Shown one piece after another: positions 7,659-14,643 of a stretch of DNA of 17,613 nucleotides. The notes under the pieces are model-generated. The model was not told the DNA's origin. It saw only the letters and a list, made by a program, of their open reading frames with translations, and ran no database searches. This DNA comes from Rhodobacteraceae bacterium UBA996. GTDB taxonomy: Bacteria > Pseudomonadota > Alphaproteobacteria > Rhodobacterales > Rhodobacteraceae. Each line of letters opens with the position of its first letter. Positions within the stretch are counted from its first letter, which is position 1. The translations under genes were made by a program, and so were the position numbers. Location: NCBI GenBank assembly GCA_002291955.1, contig DBBA01000139.1, positions 1 through 17,613 on the forward strand, written 5' to 3'.

Positions 7659-9386
7659 TCAGGCGGGCACGGGCAGCGGCTTCGCCCGGCCGCCCAGCGC
7701 CCGCTTCAGCGGCGGACCGGCGCGCAACAGGGCAACGCACAGGACCAGCCACAGCGCGCCCGCCGCGGCGACGGTCTGGCCCTGGGCCAGGAACAGCGCG
7801 GCCCAGGCGGCCTGGGTGGCCACCATCCCCACTTCGGCCAGCGCATAGCCCAGCCGCGGACGGCGGCGCGGCGCCGGGGACGGCGGCTGCACGGGCGCGG
7901 GTGCCTCGGGCACAAGCCCGGTCACCGCAGCGGTCTTGGGCGTGCGCTCGAACTCGGCGTGCATCGGGCCGAACAGCCCTTCCAGAAAGGCGCAGACGTG
8001 GTGCGCCAGCATCCCGGCGTTGACCACCAGATACGGCCCGACCCGCAGGAAACGCCGGAGGCGCGGCAGCACCCCGTCCCGCCCGGCATAGGTCGCCCGC
8101 GCCTGCACCGTGGACAGGGTGGCGGCGAATACGGCGAACCCCAGCGCCGGAGCCAGATACACCGTTAGCGCCGCGCCCATGCCGAAGGCGCCCAGCCACA
8201 GGCCCTGCGCGATCAGGAACGGCAGGACGCCGACCCAGATTGCCCAGAGCGGCCACTGCCAGCCGATGCACATCAGGTACAGGAGCATCATCCGCCGTCC
8301 GATGCCCGTCGGGTAGCGGGTGGCGAGCGTCCGCAGGTGCAGGCGCTGCAATTGCACCCAGCCTTGCGTCCACCGCTTTTGCTGCAGGCGATAGGCCGCG
8401 ACGCTTTCGGGCAGTTCGGCGGGCACCACGATCTGCCCGACAAAGGTCGTGCGCCAGCCCGCGAACAGGGCGCGCATGGACAACTCGCAATCCTCGACCA
8501 GACTCGCCGAGCGCCAGCCGCCCGCATCGCGGATCGCATCGGCCCGCCAGATGCCCGCGGTGCCAGTGAAGTTGACGAACCCGAGCGTCGCCGACCGCCA
8601 GGCCATCTGCAGCGTGTGGTGGTCGTCCACCCACATCGCCTGCGCGCCCGTCAGGGGGGATGCGGCATCGTTCAGGTGGCCCCATTGCGCCTGCACAAGG
8701 GCAAGGTGGTCCTGCAAAGTGCCATCGGAGGTGTAGAAATGCGGGATCGACCGTTCTAGGAAGTCGGGCGGGGGCACGAAGTCGGCGTCGAGGATCGCGA
8801 TGAACCGCGCCGCGGTCATGCGCCGCCCGGCTTCCAGCGCGCCGGCCTTGTAGCCGGTGCGGTCGCTGCGGTGGATCCAGCGGACCGGTACGCCGGTGTC
8901 GTTCCAGACTCGGGCACAGGTCGCCCGCACGTGGGCGCGGATCGCGGGATCGGTCGAATCGTCCAGCACCTGGATTTCCAGCCGCCCCGCAGGCCAGCGC
9001 ATCCGGGCCGCGGCCTCGATGACCCGGGCAGCGACGGCATCCTCGTTGAACATCGGCAGCTGCACGCAGACGAGCGGCGTGTTGCCCGGAAGGCGCCCCG
9101 GCGCGCTGGGGCGGCGGCCGTGGAACAGGTAGCCCAGCCGCTCGACCAGGCCGAGGGCAAGGAACAACAGGATCACCGCGTAGGGCAGGTGCAGGAGCCC
9201 GGCCACGGGCAGCGCCCAGCCGCCCAGGGCCGCGCGGGCGTCACCGCCCAGGGCGGTCCAGGCGAACAGGGCCAGCCAAAGGGCGGCCAGGACAGCGGCC
9301 GGACGGCGCCATCCGGTGCGTGGTCGCGGGCGGTCGGGCAGGTTGGACGGGCGGGCGTCGGGCAAGGTGGGAGAGGTGGTCGTCAT
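7659..9386 (-). CDS. GT2 glycosyltransferase, cellulose synthase/CslA-like
   Basis: A 575-residue inner-membrane processive family 2 glycosyltransferase. Two N-terminal membrane helices (about 28-46 and 58-82) precede the catalytic domain. Its signature residues are complete: LDDSTD (141-146), DADF (200-203), FTGTAGIWR (273-281), VEDCELS with the ED pair at 298-299, and QQKRW (335-339, the QxxRW motif). Further helices lie near 367-396, 402-425 and 450-470. After a Pro/Arg-rich linker (about 494-511) come one or two last helices (513-555). The 'GTAGIWR...VED...QQKRW...RTPK' pattern resembles CslA/mannan-synthase-like enzymes, so it probably makes a beta-linked exopolysaccharide from a nucleotide sugar. 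No partner (BcsB-like or PilZ) is nearby. The ATG at 9386 has only a weak GAAGG upstream. Product identity is unknown. Confidence 0.88.
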   Translation of the reverse strand: MTTTSPTLPDARPSNLPDRPRPRTGWRRPAAVLAALWLALFAWTALGGDARAALGGWALPVAGLLHLPYAVILLFLALGLVERLGYLFHGRRPSAPGRLPGNTPLVCVQLPMFNEDAVAARVIEAAARMRWPAGRLEIQVLDDSTDPAIRAHVRATCARVWNDTGVPVRWIHRSDRTGYKAGALEAGRRMTAARFIAILDADFVPPPDFLERSIPHFYTSDGTLQDHLALVQAQWGHLNDAASPLTGAQAMWVDDHHTLQMAWRSATLGFVNFTGTAGIWRADAIRDAGGWRSASLVEDCELSMRALFAGWRTTFVGQIVVPAELPESVAAYRLQQKRWTQGWVQLQRLHLRTLATRYPTGIGRRMMLLYLMCIGWQWPLWAIWVGVLPFLIAQGLWLGAFGMGAALTVYLAPALGFAVFAATLSTVQARATYAGRDGVLPRLRRFLRVGPYLVVNAGMLAHHVCAFLEGLFGPMHAEFERTPKTAAVTGLVPEAPAPVQPPSPAPRRRPRLGYALAEVGMVATQAAWAALFLAQGQTVAAAGALWLVLCVALLRAGPPLKRALGGRAKPLPVPA

Positions 9387-9726
9387 CGCTGGCGGCCTTC
9401 GGTCAGGGTGAGGATGTGGGTGGGGAGGGCGGTCAGGCGCCGGACGTCAGTCCGGCCCCTCGCGGCTGTGCCACGCGCCCGGCGACCGGGGCCCGCGCCG
9501 CCGTGGACAAGACGGCAGCGCGGGCGAGCGGACAGACGGTTGCTCAGGAGTGGGTCGGCCAGTCACCACCGTGCGCCCCTCATGCCGGAGCCGCGGAAGA
9601 ACGGCCCGTTGGGTGGACGCACGGGCGGCCGTGCCTATTCCCGAAGATGTCAAAAGAATCGTGCGATGCGCGAAACAGCACCGACCGGCGGGGTTGCCCG
9701 GGGGCTGGGGTCGAGCGTTGGGGGGC
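9387..9726. other. Hairpin-bearing intergenic gap between kdgK and the glycosyltransferase
   Basis: I find no credible gene in these 340 bp on either strand. The gap should hold the end of the kdgK transcript and the leftward promoter of the glycosyltransferase. GCCGGAC-GTCA-GTCCGGC at 9439-9456 forms a perfect 7-bp inverted repeat in the glycosyltransferase leader. A TTGACA hexamer sits on the minus strand at 9653-9648 but lacks a good -10 at normal spacing. Confidence 0.5.
9491..9525 (-). terminator. Long imperfect hairpin downstream of kdgK
   Basis: GCCCGCGC-C-GCCGT pairs with ACGGC-A-GCGCGGGC around a 7-base loop: 13 pairs with one C/A mismatch. It lies ~200 bp beyond the kdgK stop and ~105 bp before the glycosyltransferase start. 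There is no T-tract on either side, so it may be a terminator, a leader structure or a binding site. Confidence 0.35.
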
Positions 9727-10623
9727 TCAGTCCACCGGCACCAGCGCGCCGCGCCCGCCGATCACGCGAGCAGCGAGGGAGGCGCCCGTGGCGACGGCCT
9801 TTGCCATCGTGGCGCCGCCAAGGCGCGCGGCGAGGAAGCCCGCGTTGAAGCTGTCACCCGCGGCCGTGGTGTCCACGACCTGCGCCACCGGGGCGGTCGG
9901 GTGTTGCCCGGATTGCGGACCGTCGCGCCACAGGACCGGACCGGCGCCGTCCTTGACCACCACCGTCGACACGCCTGCGTAGCGGGCGAGCGTCGCCGCG
10001 TGGTCGGCATCGCCGAACCAGCGCGCCTCGTCCTCGAACGACGGCAGGGCGATGTCGGCCACGCCTGCCGCCTGCATCACCGCGCCGCACATGGCGTCGG
10101 CCGTGGGCCACAGGCGCGGGCGCAGGTTGGGGTCGAAGGCGACCGTGCCACCACCCGCCCGGAACGCGGCCAGCGCGTCCAGCAGGCGCGCGCGGTCGTC
10201 ATCCGACAGGATCGCCAGCGTGATGCCGGACAGATAGGCGACCCGGGCCCCGTCCAGCGCTGCCGCGAGCACCGCCGGATCGGTGGCCAGCGTACGCGCC
10301 GCACTCTGCCCGCGCCAGTAGGCAAAGCTGCGTTCGCCCCCTGCCCCCAGTTCGATCAGGTACAGCCCCACGGTGCGATCCGCCCGCCGCGCGATGTGAC
10401 CCGTGCCGATCCCCGCGTCCGACAGGAACCCGACCATACGGTCCGACACGCCATCGGTGCCGACCGCAGTCAGGTAGTCCACCGCCCATTCCACCGGCAG
10501 CCGCCGCCGCAGGTACCAGGCGGTGTTCATCGTATCGCCCGCGAACCCCATGCGGAAGGTGTCGCCTACGCCGGTTGGCGCCAGCTCCACCATGCATTCG
10601 CCGATGCAGACGATGCGGGTCAT
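9727..10623 (-). CDS. kdgK: 2-keto-3-deoxygluconate kinase (PfkB family)
   Basis: A 298-residue ribokinase-family sugar kinase that phosphorylates KDG to KDPG, the last step before aldolase cleavage in uronate catabolism. It starts MTRIVCIGECMVEL and carries GFAGDTMNTAWYL (26-38), which fits KdgK. DPNLRPRLW lies at 164-172. The PfkB signature is DTTAAGDSFNAGF (251-263), with D257 the catalytic base; the usual DTTGAGD has Ala for the first Gly, a tolerated change. The ATG overlaps the gntR stop as ATGA, implying translational coupling. Specificity for KDG rests on sequence type plus the kduI/kduD/uxaC neighbours. Expression is probably controlled from the shared operator at 11401-11414. Confidence 0.9.
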   Translation of the reverse strand: MTRIVCIGECMVELAPTGVGDTFRMGFAGDTMNTAWYLRRRLPVEWAVDYLTAVGTDGVSDRMVGFLSDAGIGTGHIARRADRTVGLYLIELGAGGERSFAYWRGQSAARTLATDPAVLAAALDGARVAYLSGITLAILSDDDRARLLDALAAFRAGGGTVAFDPNLRPRLWPTADAMCGAVMQAAGVADIALPSFEDEARWFGDADHAATLARYAGVSTVVVKDGAGPVLWRDGPQSGQHPTAPVAQVVDTTAAGDSFNAGFLAARLGGATMAKAVATGASLAARVIGGRGALVPVD

Positions 10624-11357
10624 GGGGCCTCGGCTTCGGCATCGCCTTCGAACCAGTCGTGGTTCGCCGCGCGGATCCGGGCGATCTGGTCCAGGATGCG
10701 CGACAGGTGCACCCGCATCGCGGCCGCCGCGCCCTCGCCATCGCCGCGCGACAGGGGCGAAAAGATCGACAGGTGATCCTCGTAGGCCGAGCGGGACGCG
10801 AAGGACAGCGACAGCATCCGCACCCGGTCCATGTGCGATTTCATCTCGGCGATCAGGTCCCAGGCCAGCGCCACGCCCGCCCGGTCGCAGATGTCGCGGT
10901 GGAAGGCATCGTCGAGCGCGTGGAACGCGGCCTTCTCGCCCGCGGTGATCGCCCGGTCCTGTGCATGGAGGTTCGCCTCGAGCCGCCGCAGGTCGGCCGC
11001 CGTCATCCGCCGCGCGGCGGTGCGGACGGTTTCCACCTCGAGCGCGGTGCGGACGAAGCGCGCCTGCATCACGGCCGCCTCCGAGATCAGCGTGACCGTC
11101 GTCGCGCGCTGCGGACGGATCGACAGAAGGCCGAGCTTCGACAGCCGGTAGAACGCATCCCGCACCGGCTGGCGCGACACGCCCATCTGCGCCGCGACCT
11201 CGACCTCGGACAGGCGCGCACCGGGCGGCAGGTCCAGCGACAGGATGCGGCGGCGCAACTCGTCGAACACCTGGTCGGCGACCGAGGGGCGGCCCACCGG
11301 GACCACGGGCGTCAGCACCAGCCCGGCCCCCGGCGCAACGGTGTCGATGATCGGCAT
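10620..11357 (-). CDS. GntR family (FCD subgroup) regulator of the uronate locus
   Basis: A 245-residue GntR regulator. The wHTH spans about residues 25-90 (VADQVFDELRRRILSLDLPP, RLSEVEVAAQMGVSRQPVRD and FYRLSKLGLL). The FCD effector domain follows, with the metal-ligand set D149, H153, H195 and H217 at family spacing. The ATG at 11357 follows GAGGGGGG; the ATGs at 11402 and 11399 lie upstream of the inferred transcript start and overlap the operator, so they are unlikely. Position suggests that it represses uxaC-TRAP-kdgF-kduI-kduD and its own gntR-kdgK transcript, and that a uronate or KDG-like sugar acid relieves repression, as with UxuR/ExuR. Effector and sign of control are inferred. Confidence 0.9.
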   Translation of the reverse strand: MPIIDTVAPGAGLVLTPVVPVGRPSVADQVFDELRRRILSLDLPPGARLSEVEVAAQMGVSRQPVRDAFYRLSKLGLLSIRPQRATTVTLISEAAVMQARFVRTALEVETVRTAARRMTAADLRRLEANLHAQDRAITAGEKAAFHALDDAFHRDICDRAGVALAWDLIAEMKSHMDRVRMLSLSFASRSAYEDHLSIFSPLSRGDGEGAAAAMRVHLSRILDQIARIRAANHDWFEGDAEAEAP

Positions 11358-11388
11358 GTCCCCCCTCGTGCCTCGTTTCCGCAGGTCG

Positions 11389-11417
11389 TTGACAGGCATC
11401 ATATGCTAGCATATTAG
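11389..11417 (+). promoter_or_regulatory. Promoter of the uxaC-TRAP-kdgF-kduI-kduD operon
   Basis: TTGACA (11389-11394, a perfect -35) and TATTAG (11412-11417, a good -10) are separated by exactly 17 bp. Transcription would begin near 11424, about 40 bp before uxaC. The palindromic operator occupies most of the spacer, a position where a bound repressor excludes RNA polymerase. Confidence 0.75.
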
Positions 11418-11427
11418 CCTATCGCAA
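11398..11427 (-). promoter_or_regulatory. Overlapping leftward promoter of gntR-kdgK
   Basis: On the minus strand TTGCGA (11427-11422) and TATGAT (11403-11398) are separated by 18 bp. Transcription would start near 11391, about 34 bp before the gntR ATG at 11357. The element almost fully overlaps the rightward promoter, so the two should compete for polymerase. Confidence 0.6.
11401..11414. promoter_or_regulatory. Palindromic operator shared by both divergent promoters
   Basis: ATATGCTAGCATAT is a perfect 14-bp palindrome. Short AT-rich palindromes of this kind are typical FCD-type GntR sites, and the adjacent gntR gene is the obvious candidate ligand. It lies between the -35 and -10 hexamers in both directions. 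I saw no second copy elsewhere in the window. Confidence 0.75.
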
Positions 11428-11462
11428 GCGGGGAAGATGCCCCGCAGGGAGGATCCTTGAAC

Positions 11463-12869
11463 GTGCCCCTGCTCGACCCCGACAGGCTGTTCCCGACCGA
11501 TCCTGCTACGCGGGACCTGGCGCGGGACCTGTATGCGGGTGTGGCGGGGCTGCCCATCGTCAGTCCGCACGGCCACACCGACCCGCGCTGGTACGCGACT
11601 GACGAGGCCTTTCCCGACCCCGCGCAGCTGTTCGTGGTGCCCGACCACTACGTCTTCCGGATGCTGCACTCGCAGGGCGTGCCGCTCGCCGACCTGGGCG
11701 TACCGCGGCTGGACGGCGGGCCGGTCGAGACCGACGCGCAGACCATCTGGCGCCACTTCGCCGAGCGGTATCACCTGTTCCGCGGCACCCCGTCGCGCCT
11801 GTGGCTGGACCATGCGTTCGAGACGGTGTTCGGTCTGACCGACCGGCTGTCGGCAGCCACGGCGGATGCGTATTTCGACCATATCGCCGATTGCCTGACC
11901 AAGCCCGCGTTCCGCCCCCGGGCCCTGTTCGAACGCTTCGGGATCGAGGTGATCTCGACCACCGACGGCGCGCTCGACGACCTGTCCTGGCACGCCATGA
12001 TCCGCGACAGCGGCTGGCACGGCCGGGTGATCCCTGCCTACCGCCCCGATGCTGTCGTGGACCCCGAGATGGCCGGCTTCGCCGCCAACGTGGAAGCCCT
12101 TGGCGCGCTGACCGGTGAAAACACCACCACCTGGACCGGCTACCTGGCCGCCCACCGCGCCCGGCGGGCGTTCTTCAAGACCTTCGGCGCGACCTCCACC
12201 GACCACGGCCACGCCACCGCCCGGACCGAGGACATGGCCACGCAGGATGCTGCCGCCCTGTTCGACAAGGCCCTTCGTGGGGCCTGCACGGCGGATGAAG
12301 CCGACGCCTTTCGCGGGCAGATGCTGACCGAGATGGCGCGGATGTCGCTGGACGATGGCCTGGTGATGCAGATCCACCCCGGATCGTTCCGCAACCACTC
12401 GGCGCCCGTCCTGGCCGCCCACGGCCGCGACAAGGGCTATGACATCCCGACCCGCACCGACTATGTCCGCGCGCTGCGTCCGCTGTTGTCGGCGGTGGGC
12501 GAACGGGCCGACCTGACGGTAATCGTCTTTACCCTCGACGAGACCGCCTATGCCCGCGAACTCGCGCCCCTTGCGGGCGTCTACCCCGCGCTCCGGCTTG
12601 GCCCCGCCTGGTGGTTCCACGACAGCCCCGAAGGCATGCGCCGCTACCGCGAGATGACGACGGAAACCGCAGGCTTTCCCAACACCGTGGGGTTCAACGA
12701 CGACACCCGCGCGTTCCTGTCGATCCCCGCCCGGCACGACATGGCCCGCCGGGTGGACTGCGCCTTCCTCGCCACCTTGGTCGCCACCGGGCGACTAGGC
12801 CACGACGAAGCGCCCGAGGTCGCCCGCGACCTTGCCTATGGCCTGGCCAAGGCCGCCTACCGCCTGTGA
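11463..12869 (+). CDS. uxaC: Uronate isomerase
   Basis: A 468-residue enzyme that isomerises D-glucuronate to D-fructuronate and D-galacturonate to D-tagaturonate, the first step of the saturated uronate route. It is an amidohydrolase-fold protein. Visible features are the HGHTDP metal motif (H36, H38), STTDGALDDL, RVIPAYRPD, MQIHPGSFRNHS, FTLDETAY, GPAWWFHDSPEGMRRYRE, and GFNDDTRAFLSIPARHD near the C-terminus. The RBS GGGAGGA (11447-11453) is 9 bp from the GTG at 11463 but only 3 bp from the TTG at 11457, so I chose GTG. It is the first gene of the rightward operon; the TRAP binding-protein gene starts 21 bp after its stop. Fructuronate or tagaturonate would next need UxuB/UxuA-type enzymes, which are not in view. 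Confidence 0.95.
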   Translation: MPLLDPDRLFPTDPATRDLARDLYAGVAGLPIVSPHGHTDPRWYATDEAFPDPAQLFVVPDHYVFRMLHSQGVPLADLGVPRLDGGPVETDAQTIWRHFAERYHLFRGTPSRLWLDHAFETVFGLTDRLSAATADAYFDHIADCLTKPAFRPRALFERFGIEVISTTDGALDDLSWHAMIRDSGWHGRVIPAYRPDAVVDPEMAGFAANVEALGALTGENTTTWTGYLAAHRARRAFFKTFGATSTDHGHATARTEDMATQDAAALFDKALRGACTADEADAFRGQMLTEMARMSLDDGLVMQIHPGSFRNHSAPVLAAHGRDKGYDIPTRTDYVRALRPLLSAVGERADLTVIVFTLDETAYARELAPLAGVYPALRLGPAWWFHDSPEGMRRYREMTTETAGFPNTVGFNDDTRAFLSIPARHDMARRVDCAFLATLVATGRLGHDEAPEVARDLAYGLAKAAYRL

Positions 12870-12890
12870 CGCACCATTAGGGAGGATACC

Positions 12891-13874
12891 ATGCGCCACT
12901 TCAGAACAACCTTCGCGGCCCTGCTCGCCTCGGCCGCCCTTGCGGGCGCCGCAGCGGCGGAATGCGAGATCACGCTCCGCTCGTCCGACACGCACCCGGC
13001 GGGCTATCCGACCGTCGCCACGGTCGAACACATGGGCGCGCTGGTCAAGGAACGCTCGGCCGGGCGCATCTGCATCGAGGTGTTCCCGTCCGCCCAGCTG
13101 GGCGAGGAGCGCGACACCATCGAACAGACCAAGTTCGGCGTGATCGACATGAACCGCGTGTCGATGGGCCCGTTCAACAACATCATCGAGGAGACCAAGG
13201 TCGTCTCGCTGCCCTTCATCTTCCGCGACACCGGCCACATGCACCGGGTCATGGACGGCCCCATCGGGGACGAGATCCTGGCCGCGTTCGAACCGCACGG
13301 GTTCATCGGGCTGGCGTATTTCGACGGCGGGTCGCGGTCGTTCTACAACCGCGAACGCCCGATCCGCACGATCGACGATGTCGCGGGCCTGAAGATCCGC
13401 ACCATGCAGTCCGACGTGTTCGTGGACATGATGGCGGCGCTCGGCGCGAACGCCACGCCGATGCCCTTCGGCGAGGTCTATTCCGCGCTGCAGACCGGCG
13501 TCATCGACGGGGCCGAGAACAACTGGCCGTCGTTCGAATCCTCGGGCCACTACGAGGTTGCGGGCTACTACACGCTGAACCAGCACCTGATCGTGCCCGA
13601 GGTTCTGGTGATGTCCAAGGTCACCTGGGACAAGCTGACGCCCGAGGATCAGGCGCTGGTGCGCCAGGCCGCGCGCGACTCGATCCCCGTGAACCGCGAG
13701 CTCTGGGCCGCGCGCGAGGCCGAATCCGAGGCCAAGGTGCGCGCCGCGGGCGTCGAGATCGTCGAGGACATCGACAAGACCCCGTTCATCGAGGCGATGG
13801 CGCCCGTGTACCAGAAGCACGCCAACACCCCCGTGCTGCAAAGCCTGGTCGAGCGCATCCAGGCGACCGAGTGA
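12891..13874 (+). CDS. TRAP transporter solute-binding protein (DctP family), probably for uronates
   Basis: A 327-residue periplasmic binding protein. Residues 1-23 are a signal peptide (positive start RHFR, hydrophobic core, AGAAAA before cleavage near E24). The mature protein shows DctP-family features: HPAGYPTV, SAQLGEERDTIEQ, GLKIRTMQS with R170 as the usual carboxylate-binding arginine, and EVYSALQTGVIDGAENN (195-211). ATG 12891 follows AGGGAGGA. The position between uxaC and kdgF-kduI-kduD makes glucuronate, galacturonate or an unsaturated derivative the likely ligand; this is context, not sequence, evidence. Hairpins downstream may raise the level of this product over the membrane subunits. 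Confidence 0.92.
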   Translation: MRHFRTTFAALLASAALAGAAAAECEITLRSSDTHPAGYPTVATVEHMGALVKERSAGRICIEVFPSAQLGEERDTIEQTKFGVIDMNRVSMGPFNNIIEETKVVSLPFIFRDTGHMHRVMDGPIGDEILAAFEPHGFIGLAYFDGGSRSFYNRERPIRTIDDVAGLKIRTMQSDVFVDMMAALGANATPMPFGEVYSALQTGVIDGAENNWPSFESSGHYEVAGYYTLNQHLIVPEVLVMSKVTWDKLTPEDQALVRQAARDSIPVNRELWAAREAESEAKVRAAGVEIVEDIDKTPFIEAMAPVYQKHANTPVLQSLVERIQATE

Positions 13875-13893
13875 CGGTCTGAGGGGCCGCGGC

Positions 13894-13959
13894 GCCGGGC
13901 GTTGTCGCCCGGCCCGCATGCCCGACCGGCGCGCGCCCCCTCCCCCTCGGGGGCGGGGG
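13894..13959 (+). terminator. Tandem intercistronic hairpins between the TRAP dctP and dctQ genes
   Basis: GCCGGGCG-TTGT-CGCCCGGC (13894-13913) is a perfect 8-bp stem. A second stem pairs CCCCC-T-CCCCC with GGGGG-C-GGGGG (13936-13959) with one mismatch and a very tight loop. They lie in the 228-bp gap, the only large gap inside the transporter genes. No T-tract follows. In binding-protein-dependent transport operons such hairpins are known to protect or attenuate mRNA so that the binding protein is made in excess. Confidence 0.5.
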
Positions 13960-14102
13960 TCAACGCACCGCCTTGCCGGGCGGGGGGACCTCAGGTGACA
14001 CCCCGGCGCCGCCCATCCTCGTCCCGCACCACAAGGGGCAGGACAGTTCTCTCTCCCCGGCCGCAGGCGCAGGGGCAGACACCCGCAACCAGGGACAGGA
14101 CC

Positions 14103-14642
14103 ATGCAGCAGACGATGGAACGGGTGGCGCTCGGGCTGGGCCGCGTGGCCACGCTGGCGCTCTGGCTGGCAGGGGTGGCGCTGGTCGCCATGACCGCGGT
14201 CATCATGGCGCAGGTGGTGTTCCGCTACGCGCTGAACAGCTCGATCGTGTGGTCGGAACCGCTGGCCGTCATCCTGATGGGCTGGTTCATCTTCCTTGGC
14301 GCCGCCGTGGGCATCCGCGAGGGCTACCACCTGTCCTTCGAGATCCTGCTTCAGGTCCTGCCGCCGCGCGCCAAGACCGTCTGCTACACCCTGTCGGACC
14401 TCCTGGTGGGCGGCTTCGGTGTCGGCATGGCGATCTACGGCGGGCAACTCGCCGCCTCGGCCGCCGGGGTCACCCTGCCCACGCTCGGCGTCACGGGCGC
14501 GGTCGATTTCCTGCCGCTCCTGATGGGCGGCGTGCTGATCGTCCTGTTCTCGGCCGAACGGCTGGCCCGCCGCGCCGCGGGCCTGCCCACCGCCCGCTTC
14601 GGCGAGGTGGACCTGTCGCAACCCGGCACGCAAGGGGTCTGA
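14103..14642 (+). CDS. TRAP transporter small permease (DctQ family)
   Basis: A 179-residue inner-membrane subunit with four predicted helices: about 16-40 (TLALWLAGVALVAMTAVIMA), 51-72 (WSEPLAVILMGWFIFLGAAVG), 87-110 and 131-152. The pattern 'AQVVFRYALNSSIVWSEPLA...GWFIFLGAAVGIREGYHLSFEI' is diagnostic of DctQ. The ATG at 14103 follows a GGACAGG site; the frame extends upstream to 13902 but only through the hairpin region without homology. It forms a complex with the large permease, whose GTG starts 1 bp after this stop. Confidence 0.92.
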   Translation: MQQTMERVALGLGRVATLALWLAGVALVAMTAVIMAQVVFRYALNSSIVWSEPLAVILMGWFIFLGAAVGIREGYHLSFEILLQVLPPRAKTVCYTLSDLLVGGFGVGMAIYGGQLAASAAGVTLPTLGVTGAVDFLPLLMGGVLIVLFSAERLARRAAGLPTARFGEVDLSQPGTQGV

Positions 14643-14643
14643 C

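Noticed and set aside
7588..8685. Upstream extension of the ade frame giving a 932-residue protein
   Set aside because: The extension lies inside the glycosyltransferase gene in another frame and shows no homology; ade has a good RBS and ATG at 7587.
9648..9653. TTGACA on the minus strand as a glycosyltransferase promoter
   Set aside because: The position 17 bp downstream is GC-only (GGCCGC), so no acceptable -10 exists at normal spacing.
10624..11412. Upstream extension of the kdgK frame giving a 561-residue fusion
   Set aside because: This part is an out-of-frame shadow of gntR; the ATG at 10623 overlaps the gntR stop in the usual ATGA fashion.
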